The notes under the pieces were generated by a model that worked only from the letters and a program-made list of their open reading frames with translations, was not told where the DNA came from and did no database searches. Shown here piece after piece: positions 48,774 through 59,063 of a stretch of 59,063 nt of DNA. Position 1 is the stretch's first letter. The number at the start of each line of letters is the position of its first letter. The translations under genes and the position numbers were made by a program. This DNA is from Paramecium sonneborni (Eukaryota > Ciliophora > Oligohymenophorea > Peniculida > Parameciidae): the NCBI GenBank assembly GCA_905182985.1, contig CAJJDN010000167.1:1-59063 (forward strand), given 5' to 3'.

Positions 48774-49356
48774 TAATAAAGATGATAGTGAGAAAGATAT
48801 AAAAAATAAAATAAAAAATTTATTTTAAAATTAAAAAGAAAAGAAAGATTAAAATGAATAAAATTATAATAATAACAATAATAATAATTAAATAGATTAA
48901 GTAAAAGTAAAGAAATAGAAAAATGATGAATAAAAAGAAAATAATAATTAAAAAAAATAAAGAAAAGATAAAAAAGAGAAAGAGAAAGAGTAAAAAACGA
49001 TAAATAATTTGAAAGAATTTAATGATATAAAAGAGATTCTAAAAAATTAAAATAGTAAATAGAATAGTGAATAGAGAGAAACAAGAAAGTCAAATAGTAT
49101 ATAGAGAGAGAAGTAAAAAGAAAAGAAAAGAGAATAAAAGTAATCTAGAGAGAAAGATGAGAAGATAAATACAAGATCTCCATCTCCTGAATTAAGACTT
49201 ATATAATATGAAACATAGAAAAGAGTGAAAAGAAGTCATAAAAGAGTATTAGTAGAAGATTTGGAAATGTTAAATACAGATGATTTATCATTAAATCCAA
49301 ATATTGTAGAATGCAAACCAAATTTATATTTAGATTACATTCCTGTAAATGATTGA
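47932..49356 (+). CDS. hydrophilic low-complexity protein with poly-Asn tract
   Basis: 474 aa, intronless. The N-terminus (MNFLNKIFASSHNKGSFQIE, then VSGSEEDQDDIPEHQEIPQF and ADFLARYDENFEDVFGDKPQ) may be a small folded or linear motif. The rest is Lys/Glu/Gln-rich with 28 consecutive AAT (Asn) codons at 48688-48771 and Lys/Glu/Arg repeats after it. The tail NIVECKPNLYLDYIPVND is more ordinary. Composition suggests a nuclear or cytoskeletal disordered protein; no family is recognised. Confidence 0.7.
48688..48771 (+). repeat. 28 consecutive AAT codons (poly-Asn)
   Basis: Perfect trinucleotide microsatellite within the coding frame of the low-complexity protein. Confidence 0.9.
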
Positions 49357-49371
49357 TTGATTTATAAAATA

Positions 49372-50808
49372 ATGTAATCACCTACAACATCAATAAATAA
49401 ATTACGAAACTCTCTAACTACATTTTATTTAAAAGGTACTTGTTCTTATAAGACATCACCTATAAAGGAAGATCCTTCTATACTCTAAAATTTATTAAGG
49501 ATGTAACAGAAAGAAATTGATAGATTGGAACACTAGAATAAGAATCTCTAGGTACTCACTCAACATTAATGTTCTATACTTTATTAAGAGAGAACATTAA
49601 GAACAAATTCAACTAAATTATAGATACATGCCGATTTACCATAAACATTACCAAATACTAGAAATGCTAGAAGATCAACTATTAAGAATGTTTTATAAGC
49701 TATGAAACCACCTCCACGTAAAATTGTTGTCTCTAATAAATTATAAATGAATAACAATGAATGTTTCAAATTAAGTTCAATTCTAGAAGCTAATAATCAA
49801 TAAGCTAAATAATTATATTAAGAAGATAGTAGTATTCAATTAGTCAAAGAAATACTGAAAGATGAAGATTCATTTATTGATATTATTACTACATATCCTC
49901 CTTAGTAAGTTTCAATCATATATGATAAAATTAAAAAATTAATTAATGAACATGAATAAATGTTTGAAATCATACTCAAATTCAAATCTATCATTGATAA
50001 CTCTTTTAATCTTTAAAATATTAAAATACAATTAGAAGCACTCAATCAATTAACTTTATAATGTAAAAATATACTTTAATGTAAAAATGCATAAATCATT
50101 ACCACTAATGATGAAACAAGCAAATCATATATACAACATATCTATTAAACTAAATAAATCATTAATTTAAAAAATGCGAAATTTGATGATAGATTTAAAA
50201 ATGAGAATTTCAATCAATTATTAGCTGCACCTATTCTAGATAATAATAAATGCTTAGGTGTTATTGTTTGTTAAGATAAATCAATCAATTTTAGCAATGA
50301 AGATGAAATACTAATCTAATATATTTGTCGATAAGCTTAATATATATTAACTAACTAAGTATCTAATAATAAAATTGAAATTCAACTTTAAAAGTATTAA
50401 CATGCTCTTAAAAGTCTACTTTTATTATAATCAATTGAAGATTTAGATACTAAATTACACTTTTCTTAATAAAGGTTATGTGAAATTATGAATAGTAAAG
50501 ATTGTAAAATTGTCTTACTTCAATAAAACAATGAAATTCAAAATAGTATCATATCATAAGCTATTCGCAATAATAAGACTCTTTTTATTCAAAATTGTTA
50601 TAATCATGAACATTTCTAACCAAATATAGACATTAACACTTAATTACCTATCATAGCCACACCTATTAAATATCAAAATAAAATTATAGGAGGAATCGAA
50701 TTCATTTCATTTAATAAATAAATTTCATCAATTGACCAAGAAATTTTAGATTTATTTATATAAATTTTGGGAATCAACTTTTATCATTTCACAAACAATT
50801 AATTTTGA
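49372..50808 (+). CDS. two-GAF-domain protein with N-terminal coiled coil
   Basis: 478 aa, intronless. The N-terminal ~150 residues are basic with a short coiled coil (LLRMQQKEIDRLEHQNKNLQ). Two GAF-like domains follow: the first around SYIQHIYQTKQIINLKNAKF, LLAAPILDNNKCLGVIVCQD and FSNEDEILIQYICRQAQYIL; the second around LCEIMNSKDCKIVLLQ, QLPIIATPIKYQNKIIGGIE and FISFNKQISSIDQEILDLFI. GAF domains bind cyclic nucleotides or other small molecules or serve as interaction modules; no output domain (cyclase, phosphodiesterase, kinase) is fused here. The start is only 15 bp after the stop of the preceding gene on the same strand. Confidence 0.78.
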
Positions 50809-52310
50809 ATCTCACTAAGATTTGGTACTTGTGATTTTTTTTTATTTATTGGATTTTCATTTTGCAATTATAATTATTTAATTTAATTCTACAAGTATTT
50901 TAATTCCGTTTCCATCAATAACAATTTCTCTTGATTATCTGCATCCTTCAATTTTCAATTCAATTCATTTTTTATGTCCAAGAGTTTTTCTCTTTCTTAT
51001 TTTAATTTCACAATAACATCCTTCGAATTCTAGAGTCTCTTACTTCTTATATTTCAATATTTCTTGTTAAAGAGATTAAATTTTCTCTTTAGCATGATAA
51101 TATTCTTATTTTTCAATGTTTAATTCTTAAACTTTTAACAACAATTAATCTTTAGTATTTTCCTTTGTTAATCAACAAATAATTTTAATTAAACATTTTC
51201 CAATTCTAAAAGTAGCTTTTCTACAGATTCAACTTCTTTATCTTCATCTAAAACCTTCATTTTTTGTTATTTAATCTATAATAACAATTATTATTATTTT
51301 TTCTTAAATTAATAACTTCTTCTATAAAAACTTAATTTTCATTTTAATATTCCTAAATTGTTGTTGCCAATTTATCTCACAATTTATTTGTTACATTTAA
51401 TCATTTAATTAATTTATTTGATATTTTTTCAAAACCATATCATTTTCCTATTGTTATTTTTCAATTCATTATTTTTATTCATTATTAAACTCTTTATTCA
51501 TTATCTATTAAACTTAGATTCTATTTTCTAATATTTTTCCTTAAAATATGCTTTTTATACATATAATTTTTCATTCTCAATAAAATACTGCAACAATTAA
51601 TATTCTAATTTTTTCTTCAGATTAACTTTGAATAGATTTCAATTATTATTATGTTTGCTTTTTCAGTAATTTAAATTTAGTTATTCTATTTTATTTTATT
51701 TCTAATAATTTCTATGAAACCAATTAATAGAATCTTATACATATCATTCATCATAATCTCTTTTAATTTAATCAATAATATAGTATTATTATTATTAGAT
51801 TGTAAATTTCTATAATTAATTAGCATTTTGAAATTCAATAATTTATTCATTAAATTATTATTTTTATAAATTAAGGTTTTATTGTAACTATCCATTTTCT
51901 TAAAGTAAATATATATTTGCTCTTTCTAATCATCTACCTGCTCTTATTGATTTTAAAAATATAATTTTTAATTTTTCAATTATTCTAATTAATTATTTAA
52001 TTTCCTTACTTTATTCATTATTCTTCGATTTTAAATTATTCCATTATAATTTCCACTTTTCTTACTTTCAATGTATTTCAGATTCCAATTCAATATATTC
52101 TATTTTTTTTTAAATTATAAGCTTCTCTGTTATTTCATCTTATTCATCATTTTCATCTTTATTACTCTTAAATTATGCTTATAATCAACATATAGATTTT
52201 TATAATTGATTTACAATTCTTAAATCAACTATTTTTCTTAAGTATTTATTTCATTTATCATAAAAATTTAATTATAAATTCCATAATTTTTATTTACTAA
52301 TTATTATTTA
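50786..52310 (-). pseudogene. broken coiled-coil protein gene
   Basis: Gln/Lys/Glu-rich coiled-coil segments follow one another but hop between all three frames: MINEINTQEKQLIQELQINY; DEITEKLIIQKKIEYIELES; LQQNLNLQKQQFNEQIIEFQ; QTQQQLKSIQSQSEEKI; LLQYFIENEKLYVQKAYFKE; EKIQSLQQEILKYKKQETLE; KLKQEREKLLDIKNELN. After the last there is a TGA in the same frame, and the coil resumes directly (KLKDADNQEKLLLMETELKY). About eight frame changes in 1.5 kb are not explained by GTA...TAG microintrons. The 3' end overlaps the end of the GAF gene. I read it as a pseudogene. Confidence 0.65.
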
Positions 52311-53715
52311 TTTTTAGATTAAAATTATTTTTCATATAAAAAAAGATAATTCAAAAAGAATAGAAAACTTTTATTTTTTTTACTTTCTTATTATTTCACA
52401 TTAATTAATTTTCATTGTTTATACAGTACTTCAGAAAAGAATGATAATATCATTATTTTATTAAATATTTTATATTTTTAAAATCAAAGTGATGAAAATG
52501 AATTGAAATTTGACAAATTTTTAAGATATATTGATAAAATGGCTTTTTCTATCAAAATCATTTTAAATATAAGTGTGCTCTCTGTCCGTAATCATAAATA
52601 TTTAAATTCTTGAACCAAATATTTGTTATAACTCTTTTACCTTATATTATAAATTTGATGAAAATAGGATATACTTTGTATTTTTTCGTTTATAAAGAGA
52701 TATTAAGTAAATTGCTATTGAGTTTGATTTAATTTTGGAAAAAAATAATTTATTATTACATTAATATAATGTGGGTTTTAGATTTTATGATAAAATATTA
52801 GAAATTTTGTTGTTAATGTTTCATCATCCAAACAAATGGTATATTTATTGAATATAAATATGAAGAAGGTATTGAATATATTTATTTAGTTTATTATTTC
52901 TTAATGAAATAGATTTCAAGTATCAAGAAAAATTTATATTTGACAACTTTTTCAAATTAAGATGAAATCAAATTTCTATCATTAATAATTAGAATTCTTT
53001 GATCAAATAAAGCAACTCCTATTCCATCCTTTATTATTTCATCGAAGAAAATAGTAACGTTAATTTATTTATATATTACTTCATTTTCTATTTTAAATTT
53101 AACTTTGATTATTCAATAAACTATTCAGGAGGCTTAAAAGTAATATAATAATAATACTAAATACAATTTTAAAGTTTATTCAAAAATAAAATACTTATTA
53201 TTTTAAGTTAGAAAGTTAGGATTTTAAATTAATTAAAATGGAGAATATTGATTAGTAATATCAATAAAAAGACTTAAGTAAGAAATGATTATTTCAAAAA
53301 ACATATGACTTTAGTTTATGGAACTTAATTTTGTGGAAAATTAATATTTTTTTTATTTTTATTTTGAGATTGTATTTTTGATACGTTGAGGTTAATAATT
53401 AATAAGCAATTATAAATTTTTGATGATAAATACAAATAATGAAACCATTAATAATGGAAATATTTCTGTTATAAAAAACTTAAAAATAATCAAAGTCTCT
53501 TGAATTTTGTTAATAATTTTAAGAAATATAAGACATATAATTATTTAAAGTAATATAAATAGTTTTATATATTAAGAATAATATTAGAGTTGAAGTAAGA
53601 TCTATTTTTTAATGTGTTGTGACATTTTAATTAAAAATTAAATAATAGAAAAATAGAACAATTTATTCAGAATCGAAATTATCTAAATGGTTATATTAAA
53701 TTCGTTTCTTAAAAA
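52311..53715. other. non-coding or relic DNA
   Basis: No intact gene. On the plus strand, ~52590-52850 is open with a somewhat protein-like run (EPNICYNSFTLYYKFDENRI, LLHQYNVGFRFYDKILEILL) but no start or continuation; it may be a gene remnant. Confidence 0.35.
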
Positions 53716-54793
53716 ATGCTTATAATGGCTTAGTCTTTGATATTTCTTATTCAATTAGTATCTGGAAATGAAATTACAAGAGATTATTGCTCATTACCAG
53801 ATCCAATATATGCAAATGGTGTATCAGCTGCAGCTGCATAATTTGGAAATAATGGATGGAGTTATGCAAATATAAATGATTGGGAAAGTAATATATTTAG
53901 TTTATTTTAGGGATTGTTGTTACTTGTGGAGGTAGTCTTCAATCTCCAATTGATATTTTGACATCAGAAGCTGAATAAGCCAACACATAGCCCAGTATTA
54001 ATTATAGAGATAAAGGTTCTGAAGTTGAATACAAAGAAATAGAAAGTATATATTTTATCTAAGAAAATAGAACCATATACCAAATAATATGAAGGAGAAT
54101 ACTCGTCAATTGAAGTTGCAGATGCTTCAGGATTATAGATTAGATATTATGCAAAATAATTTCATATTCATGCCCCTTCAGAGCATACTATAAATGGAAA
54201 GTAATATGATCTTGAGATACATTTTGTTCATTAAGTTATAAATAATATTATTGTTTTTAGGCCATTCAAGATTAAGAATAAGATTGTAATAAGATAAAGA
54301 ATAAATTAACTGTGTTTGGTCTTATGTTCGAAGAGTCTTCATCAACTTAAGATTATGATGTTTTTAAACCTTGGTTTGATGGAGAAGTAAATGGAGAAGT
54401 TAAATAATTTGACTTAAAGTAGGTTGCTATTTTATATTTATAGTGATTTCTTTTCTAGAATGAGTGACACAACTTATTATCATTATAATGGTAGTTTAAC
54501 AACACCTCCTTGTTCTTAAACTGTTAATTGGATTGTTTTTGAGAAAGCGTTGCCAATCTCACCTAATCAATTAAATTAATTCAAAACTAGTTTTTCAGAT
54601 ACTTCTGTTTTCAAATTCATGTAAAATAATCGTCCTATTCAAAATTTAAATGGAAGAAAGATATTGAAAGGAGTAATTTTATTTAAAATATTTTAAGACT
54701 GTATAAACAATTGGTCTGGCAATTTTACCAGATTCATATGCATCCTATGCATATATTTTATTCATGACATTGATTAGTTTATTGTTTTTATGA
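53716..54793 (+). CDS. alpha-class carbonic anhydrase, secreted or membrane-anchored
   Basis: 317 aa after removing five introns (23, 25, 26, 25, 25 nt). It interconverts CO2 and bicarbonate at the cell surface or in the secretory path. Signal peptide MLIMAQSLIFLIQLVSG, then GGSLQSPIDI (family start), the zinc ligands in QFHIHAPSEH and LEIHFVH (His, His, His), TVFGLMFEES, and YYHYNGSLTTPPCSQTVNWI with the Thr/Pro substrate loop, ending NNRPIQNLNGRKI. The C-terminus (SYAYILFMTLISLLFL) is a hydrophobic anchor or GPI signal. A second ATG three codons on (53725) would also give a signal peptide. Stop TGA 54791-54793. Confidence 0.95.
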
Positions 54794-55361
54794 GAATTAT
54801 TATATAATCAAAAAGATTTATAAATATATTAATAAATAAAATAATAATTAATCAAGCTAATAAATTCTACATACTTAATCAATAATTATAATCAATTTAA
54901 TTTAAGATGGACAATTCTCTATCATTTTTAAATAATACTTTCAATTGCAACTGCCTTAATTCATTATCATAATAATTTTATAAATTTTATTCATATTTAA
55001 TATATTTATTTGTTTAAAATATATATAATTTTAATTGCTATGCTATTTCCTTAGTTTAAAATATTTTATTCATTTTCTGAGATAGTTTAAAAGTAACAAC
55101 AATCCTGATAATTTAATTAATCTAATTCTTTAGACTTTTCAAAATGAGATTAACATATTATCTGAATATATATATATATATGTAATTGAATAAGCTAATT
55201 GTAGTCATAACTTTTTTTATTTTCTTCTATATATATTCAAATTAAATTTTAAAAAGGTCTAAAACTAAAAAATAAGATGTTATATAGAATAATTGAATCA
55301 GATAGATTATTTAAATAGAATATTAGAGATAATTTAAAAAAGACCTTACATTATTATTATA
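54794..55361. other. non-coding region
   Basis: No coding frame seen; includes TA-rich runs near 55165 and the upstream region of the surface-protein gene. Confidence 0.4.
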
Positions 55362-56656
55362 ATGAGTAAATCAAAAAACTTGATTATAGTAGCAATCATT
55401 TGTCAACTAATTTTAAATGCTTCAGCCTAATGTGAAATGAATAATGGATAATGTCCTGAGGGTTGCAACTTAGTTTCTGGAAATTGTATAGAAGATAAAT
55501 GTAATAATTATATTTAAAAATTGGGAAATTCTACATCTAATCCATTTAGTGGTTAATTAGAATTTGTAAATGGAACAATAGATTTAAATGTTACTATATT
55601 TTATATTGATGATGATTATTCAGACCAAAAAAAATTTGGAATAGTTAAAGGAGAAAATAAAGAATCTTGTTTAGAAATGTAGATATGGATGTATTAAAAT
55701 TCCTAATATAAAATCAAATAAGAAATAAGTTACCCAATTCAATACATCAATGATAATAAGAACAAAAGAGCTTATTCATATATTATTCCTAGTAAAGATT
55801 TTGTGAATTAATTGTAAATATCTGAGAATGAAAATTATTATTTATTTAATGGTTTTTATGGAATAGAATTTAAAATAGGAGAAATTATCTAAAGTTAAAT
55901 TTATTATGACTTTTATGTTAAAATCTCAAAATCTTCAACAGGAAGTAAAGAAACTACTTTTGGAAGTTTAAATTCATATATGAATAGTAGTACAATTCAA
56001 ATAATTCCAAAAAGCATTCTAGAATTTTGTAATGATGAAACTTGCACTTAAACAATGAATTCAACTTCACTGTATTTAAATGATCAAGTTTGGCTAAAAC
56101 ATTCAATAAATACATCTGGATTAGAAGGATATTATTTAACAAATCCAGTAATATATTTTATAGGAGATAATATTTTTAAGTAAGGAACAATAAAAGATAA
56201 AAAACTAAATTAAAAAGGATTTTCTTTATATTTAATGACAGTTGAAATTGCATGGTCTAATATTAAAATTAGTGCTGCTGCAACTATGTCAATAAATGCT
56301 GGAAATAGATTCTTAGCAGAAGATAAAACAAAAGTAGATTATAATTCTATCTAAACAACTTCAAGTATAGAGATTGATTGTATAAGAATTAAAGAGACCA
56401 ATTAATGTTGTTTTGACAATGAAACTTGTTTTTCTGATCGATTATCTCCTAAACTTATTTTATTAATGATTTCCATTAGTTTATTATTATTATTATGATA
56501 AATTTGTTAATGATTATTACGATATCAAACAATAATAATAATATTACTTATTTAAAAAAAAGAAGCAATAAGAAATTAAAAATATTATATTATATTGAAT
56601 TATATATTAAATATTTTACATAAATATTATAGCTCATGAAAAAAACATTGCAAGTA
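55282..56656 (+). repeat. left copy of 1,375-bp assembly duplication
   Basis: Bases 55282-56656 recur at 56658-58032 (offset 1,376), separated by one N at 56657. The left copy includes the surface-protein gene and the first 21 bases of the next gene. Confidence 0.9.
55362..56498 (+). CDS. GPI-type secreted surface protein
   Basis: 378 aa, intronless. Signal peptide MSKSKNLIIVAIICQLILNA followed by a small Cys cluster (CEMNNGQCPEGCNLVSGNC). The main part is Asn/Ser/Thr/Tyr-rich, beta-like, with a Cys pair EFCNDETC. Near the end comes TNQCCFDNETCFSD and a C-terminal hydrophobic tail (LILLMISISLLLLL) with no basic residues after it, as in GPI-anchored proteins. I do not recognise a family beyond this layout. 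The second copy at 56738-57874 is within an assembly duplication. Confidence 0.8.
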
Positions 56657-56657
56657 N

Positions 56658-58032
56658 ATATAGAATAATTGAATCAGATAGATTATTTAAATAGAATATT
56701 AGAGATAATTTAAAAAAGACCTTACATTATTATTATAATGAGTAAATCAAAAAACTTGATTATAGTAGCAATCATTTGTCAACTAATTTTAAATGCTTCA
56801 GCCTAATGTGAAATGAATAATGGATAATGTCCTGAGGGTTGCAACTTAGTTTCTGGAAATTGTATAGAAGATAAATGTAATAATTATATTTAAAAATTGG
56901 GAAATTCTACATCTAATCCATTTAGTGGTTAATTAGAATTTGTAAATGGAACAATAGATTTAAATGTTACTATATTTTATATTGATGATGATTATTCAGA
57001 CCAAAAAAAATTTGGAATAGTTAAAGGAGAAAATAAAGAATCTTGTTTAGAAATGTAGATATGGATGTATTAAAATTCCTAATATAAAATCAAATAAGAA
57101 ATAAGTTACCCAATTCAATACATCAATGATAATAAGAACAAAAGAGCTTATTCATATATTATTCCTAGTAAAGATTTTGTGAATTAATTGTAAATATCTG
57201 AGAATGAAAATTATTATTTATTTAATGGTTTTTATGGAATAGAATTTAAAATAGGAGAAATTATCTAAAGTTAAATTTATTATGACTTTTATGTTAAAAT
57301 CTCAAAATCTTCAACAGGAAGTAAAGAAACTACTTTTGGAAGTTTAAATTCATATATGAATAGTAGTACAATTCAAATAATTCCAAAAAGCATTCTAGAA
57401 TTTTGTAATGATGAAACTTGCACTTAAACAATGAATTCAACTTCACTGTATTTAAATGATCAAGTTTGGCTAAAACATTCAATAAATACATCTGGATTAG
57501 AAGGATATTATTTAACAAATCCAGTAATATATTTTATAGGAGATAATATTTTTAAGTAAGGAACAATAAAAGATAAAAAACTAAATTAAAAAGGATTTTC
57601 TTTATATTTAATGACAGTTGAAATTGCATGGTCTAATATTAAAATTAGTGCTGCTGCAACTATGTCAATAAATGCTGGAAATAGATTCTTAGCAGAAGAT
57701 AAAACAAAAGTAGATTATAATTCTATCTAAACAACTTCAAGTATAGAGATTGATTGTATAAGAATTAAAGAGACCAATTAATGTTGTTTTGACAATGAAA
57801 CTTGTTTTTCTGATCGATTATCTCCTAAACTTATTTTATTAATGATTTCCATTAGTTTATTATTATTATTATGATAAATTTGTTAATGATTATTACGATA
57901 TCAAACAATAATAATAATATTACTTATTTAAAAAAAAGAAGCAATAAGAAATTAAAAATATTATATTATATTGAATTATATATTAAATATTTTACATAAA
58001 TATTATAGCTCATGAAAAAAACATTGCAAGTA
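56658..58032 (+). repeat. right copy of 1,375-bp assembly duplication (second surface-protein copy)
   Basis: Contains a second full frame (56738-57874) identical to 55362-56498 as far as I can read, then runs on without a break into the gene at 58012. Identity including the 3' flank, and the single N exactly at the junction, point to one genomic copy. Confidence 0.9.
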
Positions 58033-58634
58033 TTAAAAGCTTAGAGTGTTAATTACAATTCTATAATGTCTGGTTTAAACTATAGAATGACTATTAGAGA
58101 TAATGGTTAAAGAATGGGACATATTTCTATTAATCTTAATAAATCTAATAATGCTTAGACAAACATTCTATTAAAGAAGCTTCTATAAAACTAAGAATAC
58201 TCAATATTAAGAGATTAAACTAAAATGATATTTGAAGGATCATTCGAAGCCTTAAAAACTTTGACTGGAGTAACTACATATTATCCAGATACAGGTTAAT
58301 ATAAAAATACTATATTTTAGGATTATTAGTTTATGATTTAGAAGCAAACAAACTTGTATTGCATTTAACTAAAGAGAATATATAATGTTAAGGAATTGTC
58401 TTGGGCTATGTTATGGATTCTGATGCTATGACCATAATAAATTCACTCAGAACATCTACCATTCCATTACAAGCAAGATTAGAAAATACTTATAATTATT
58501 ATCTTAAGAGAACATTGAATGTGAGCTTGGCTGTCTCTTTATTAGTATTTTATAATGCATTTACTGGATCATAAAAGTCTAAATTTGGTATATTTGAAAG
58601 AGATGATAAATCTCCTAAAACAGAAGCTAAATGA
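58012..58634 (+). CDS. hypothetical protein with one hydrophobic segment
   Basis: 198 aa after removing a 26-nt GTTAAT...TTTAG intron near 58295. Starts MKKTLQVLKAQSVNYNSIMS. The middle looks beta-rich (LLVYDLEANKLVLHLTKENI, GIVLGYVMDSDAMTIINSLR), with NVSLAVSLLVFYNAFTG as a possible membrane span and a polar Lys-rich tail. It might be an organelle membrane subunit, but I do not recognise it. Its first 21 bases also occur before the N at 56657, an effect of the assembly duplication. Confidence 0.65.
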
Positions 58635-59063
58635 ATAACAATTAAAATTAATAGATTATAAATACATATTGATCATTAAGGTTAAGATCATTTCTTTCAC
58701 TTTAAAAAATAAGTACAAATTATTTTATTTAAAATATTTTAAATTATATTATTTAAATTTTCATTATTTTTTTTCTCTTTCTTAATCTCATTTTAATCAT
58801 ATACTAAAGATTAGTACATATCTTAAGAACTTATTTTAAATTATTAATTCTATTCATATTTCTTTTAAGTATTATTATATTTATTTTTCATCTTAATCAT
58901 TTAATTAAATCTATATATTATATTTCAGTGTTCTATTCCTAGCAATTTAATTTTCATGAACTCCTAATTTATTAACAAAATATCATTTCCTAATCTTAGT
59001 AGGTTTTTAATGAATACTTGAATCTTTAATTTTCTATTAATATTAGTAAGATAATAATTGAAT
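58635..59063. other. window edge, possible end of a minus-strand gene
   Basis: The minus strand has short Lys/Gln/Ile-rich open runs (for example KLKIQVFIKNLLRL and NIQIQLNDQDEKQIQQYLKE) in different frames. They may be the 3' end of a coiled-coil gene or another relic; not resolvable here. Confidence 0.25.

Noticed and set aside
55954..57518. Two identical 62-aa minus-strand ORFs
   Set aside because: Antisense shadows of the surface-protein gene and of its duplicated copy.
1..59063. tRNA, rRNA or other RNA genes
   Set aside because: No GC-rich cloverleaf-like block or rRNA segment stands out by eye; a covariance-model search would be needed to exclude small RNAs.

Overview
This is macronuclear DNA of a ciliate, almost certainly Paramecium or a very close relative. 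It is extremely AT-rich. TAA and TAG read as glutamine in every recognisable gene and TGA is the only stop. Genes are split by 20-39 nt microintrons, nearly all GTA...TAG, and most lie tens of bases apart. Standard-code ORFs are therefore almost all shadows or fragments. All genes here were rebuilt by hand with TAA/TAG=Gln; where introns are stated, the spliced length divides by three unless I say otherwise.

Layout. 0.5-7.4 kb is gene-poor: a small hypothetical gene, a heavily frameshifted surface-antigen (immobilisation-antigen type) pseudogene, an intact secreted Cys-rich protein gene, and a ~100 bp gene relic. 7.4-16.2 kb holds one giant gene (about 2,880 aa: signal peptide, Cys-rich repeats, long Asn/Ile-rich middle, multi-pass membrane C-terminus). 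An assembly gap follows. 18.8-22.4 kb is a decayed DUF4215-like Cys-rich membrane-protein gene. 22.8-24.8 kb is a MORN-like repeat gene.

25-35.6 kb is dense: a type I membrane protein directly behind an AlkB-type alkane hydroxylase, an arrestin-like protein, an Alba-like poly-Gln protein, a YIP1-family Golgi protein, a secreted coiled-coil protein, pseudouridine-5'-phosphate glycosidase, a small membrane protein, a 657-aa helical protein and a Gln-rich acidic protein. 35.8-50.8 kb: a B-box-like/coiled-coil protein, a Nup98 autoproteolytic-domain-like protein, a coiled-coil protein, casein kinase 1, a Rab21-like GTPase, a Trf4-type poly(A) polymerase, a TOG/ARM-repeat protein, a poly-Asn protein and a two-GAF protein. 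50.8-52.3 kb is a broken coiled-coil gene. 53.7-58.6 kb: an alpha-carbonic anhydrase, a GPI-type surface protein and a hypothetical protein.

Three tracts of N (361, 1 and 1 bases) are each flanked by exactly repeated sequence (772, 1147 and 1375 bp). These are best read as unmerged contig overlaps, so the apparent second copies of three genes are artefacts. The genes do not form one obvious pathway; themes are cell-surface/secreted Cys-rich proteins, membrane trafficking (YIP1, Rab21-like, arrestin-like) and RNA/nuclear functions (Alba, Trf4, Nup98-like, PsuG). The strongest biological points are the extreme gene packing (start codons 9-20 bp apart in divergent pairs), the AlkB gene followed in frame by a second ORF after a single TGA, a Nup98-type domain without FG repeats or its cleavage motif, and glutamine tracts written purely in TAA codons. 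I did not find a convincing wholly new system.
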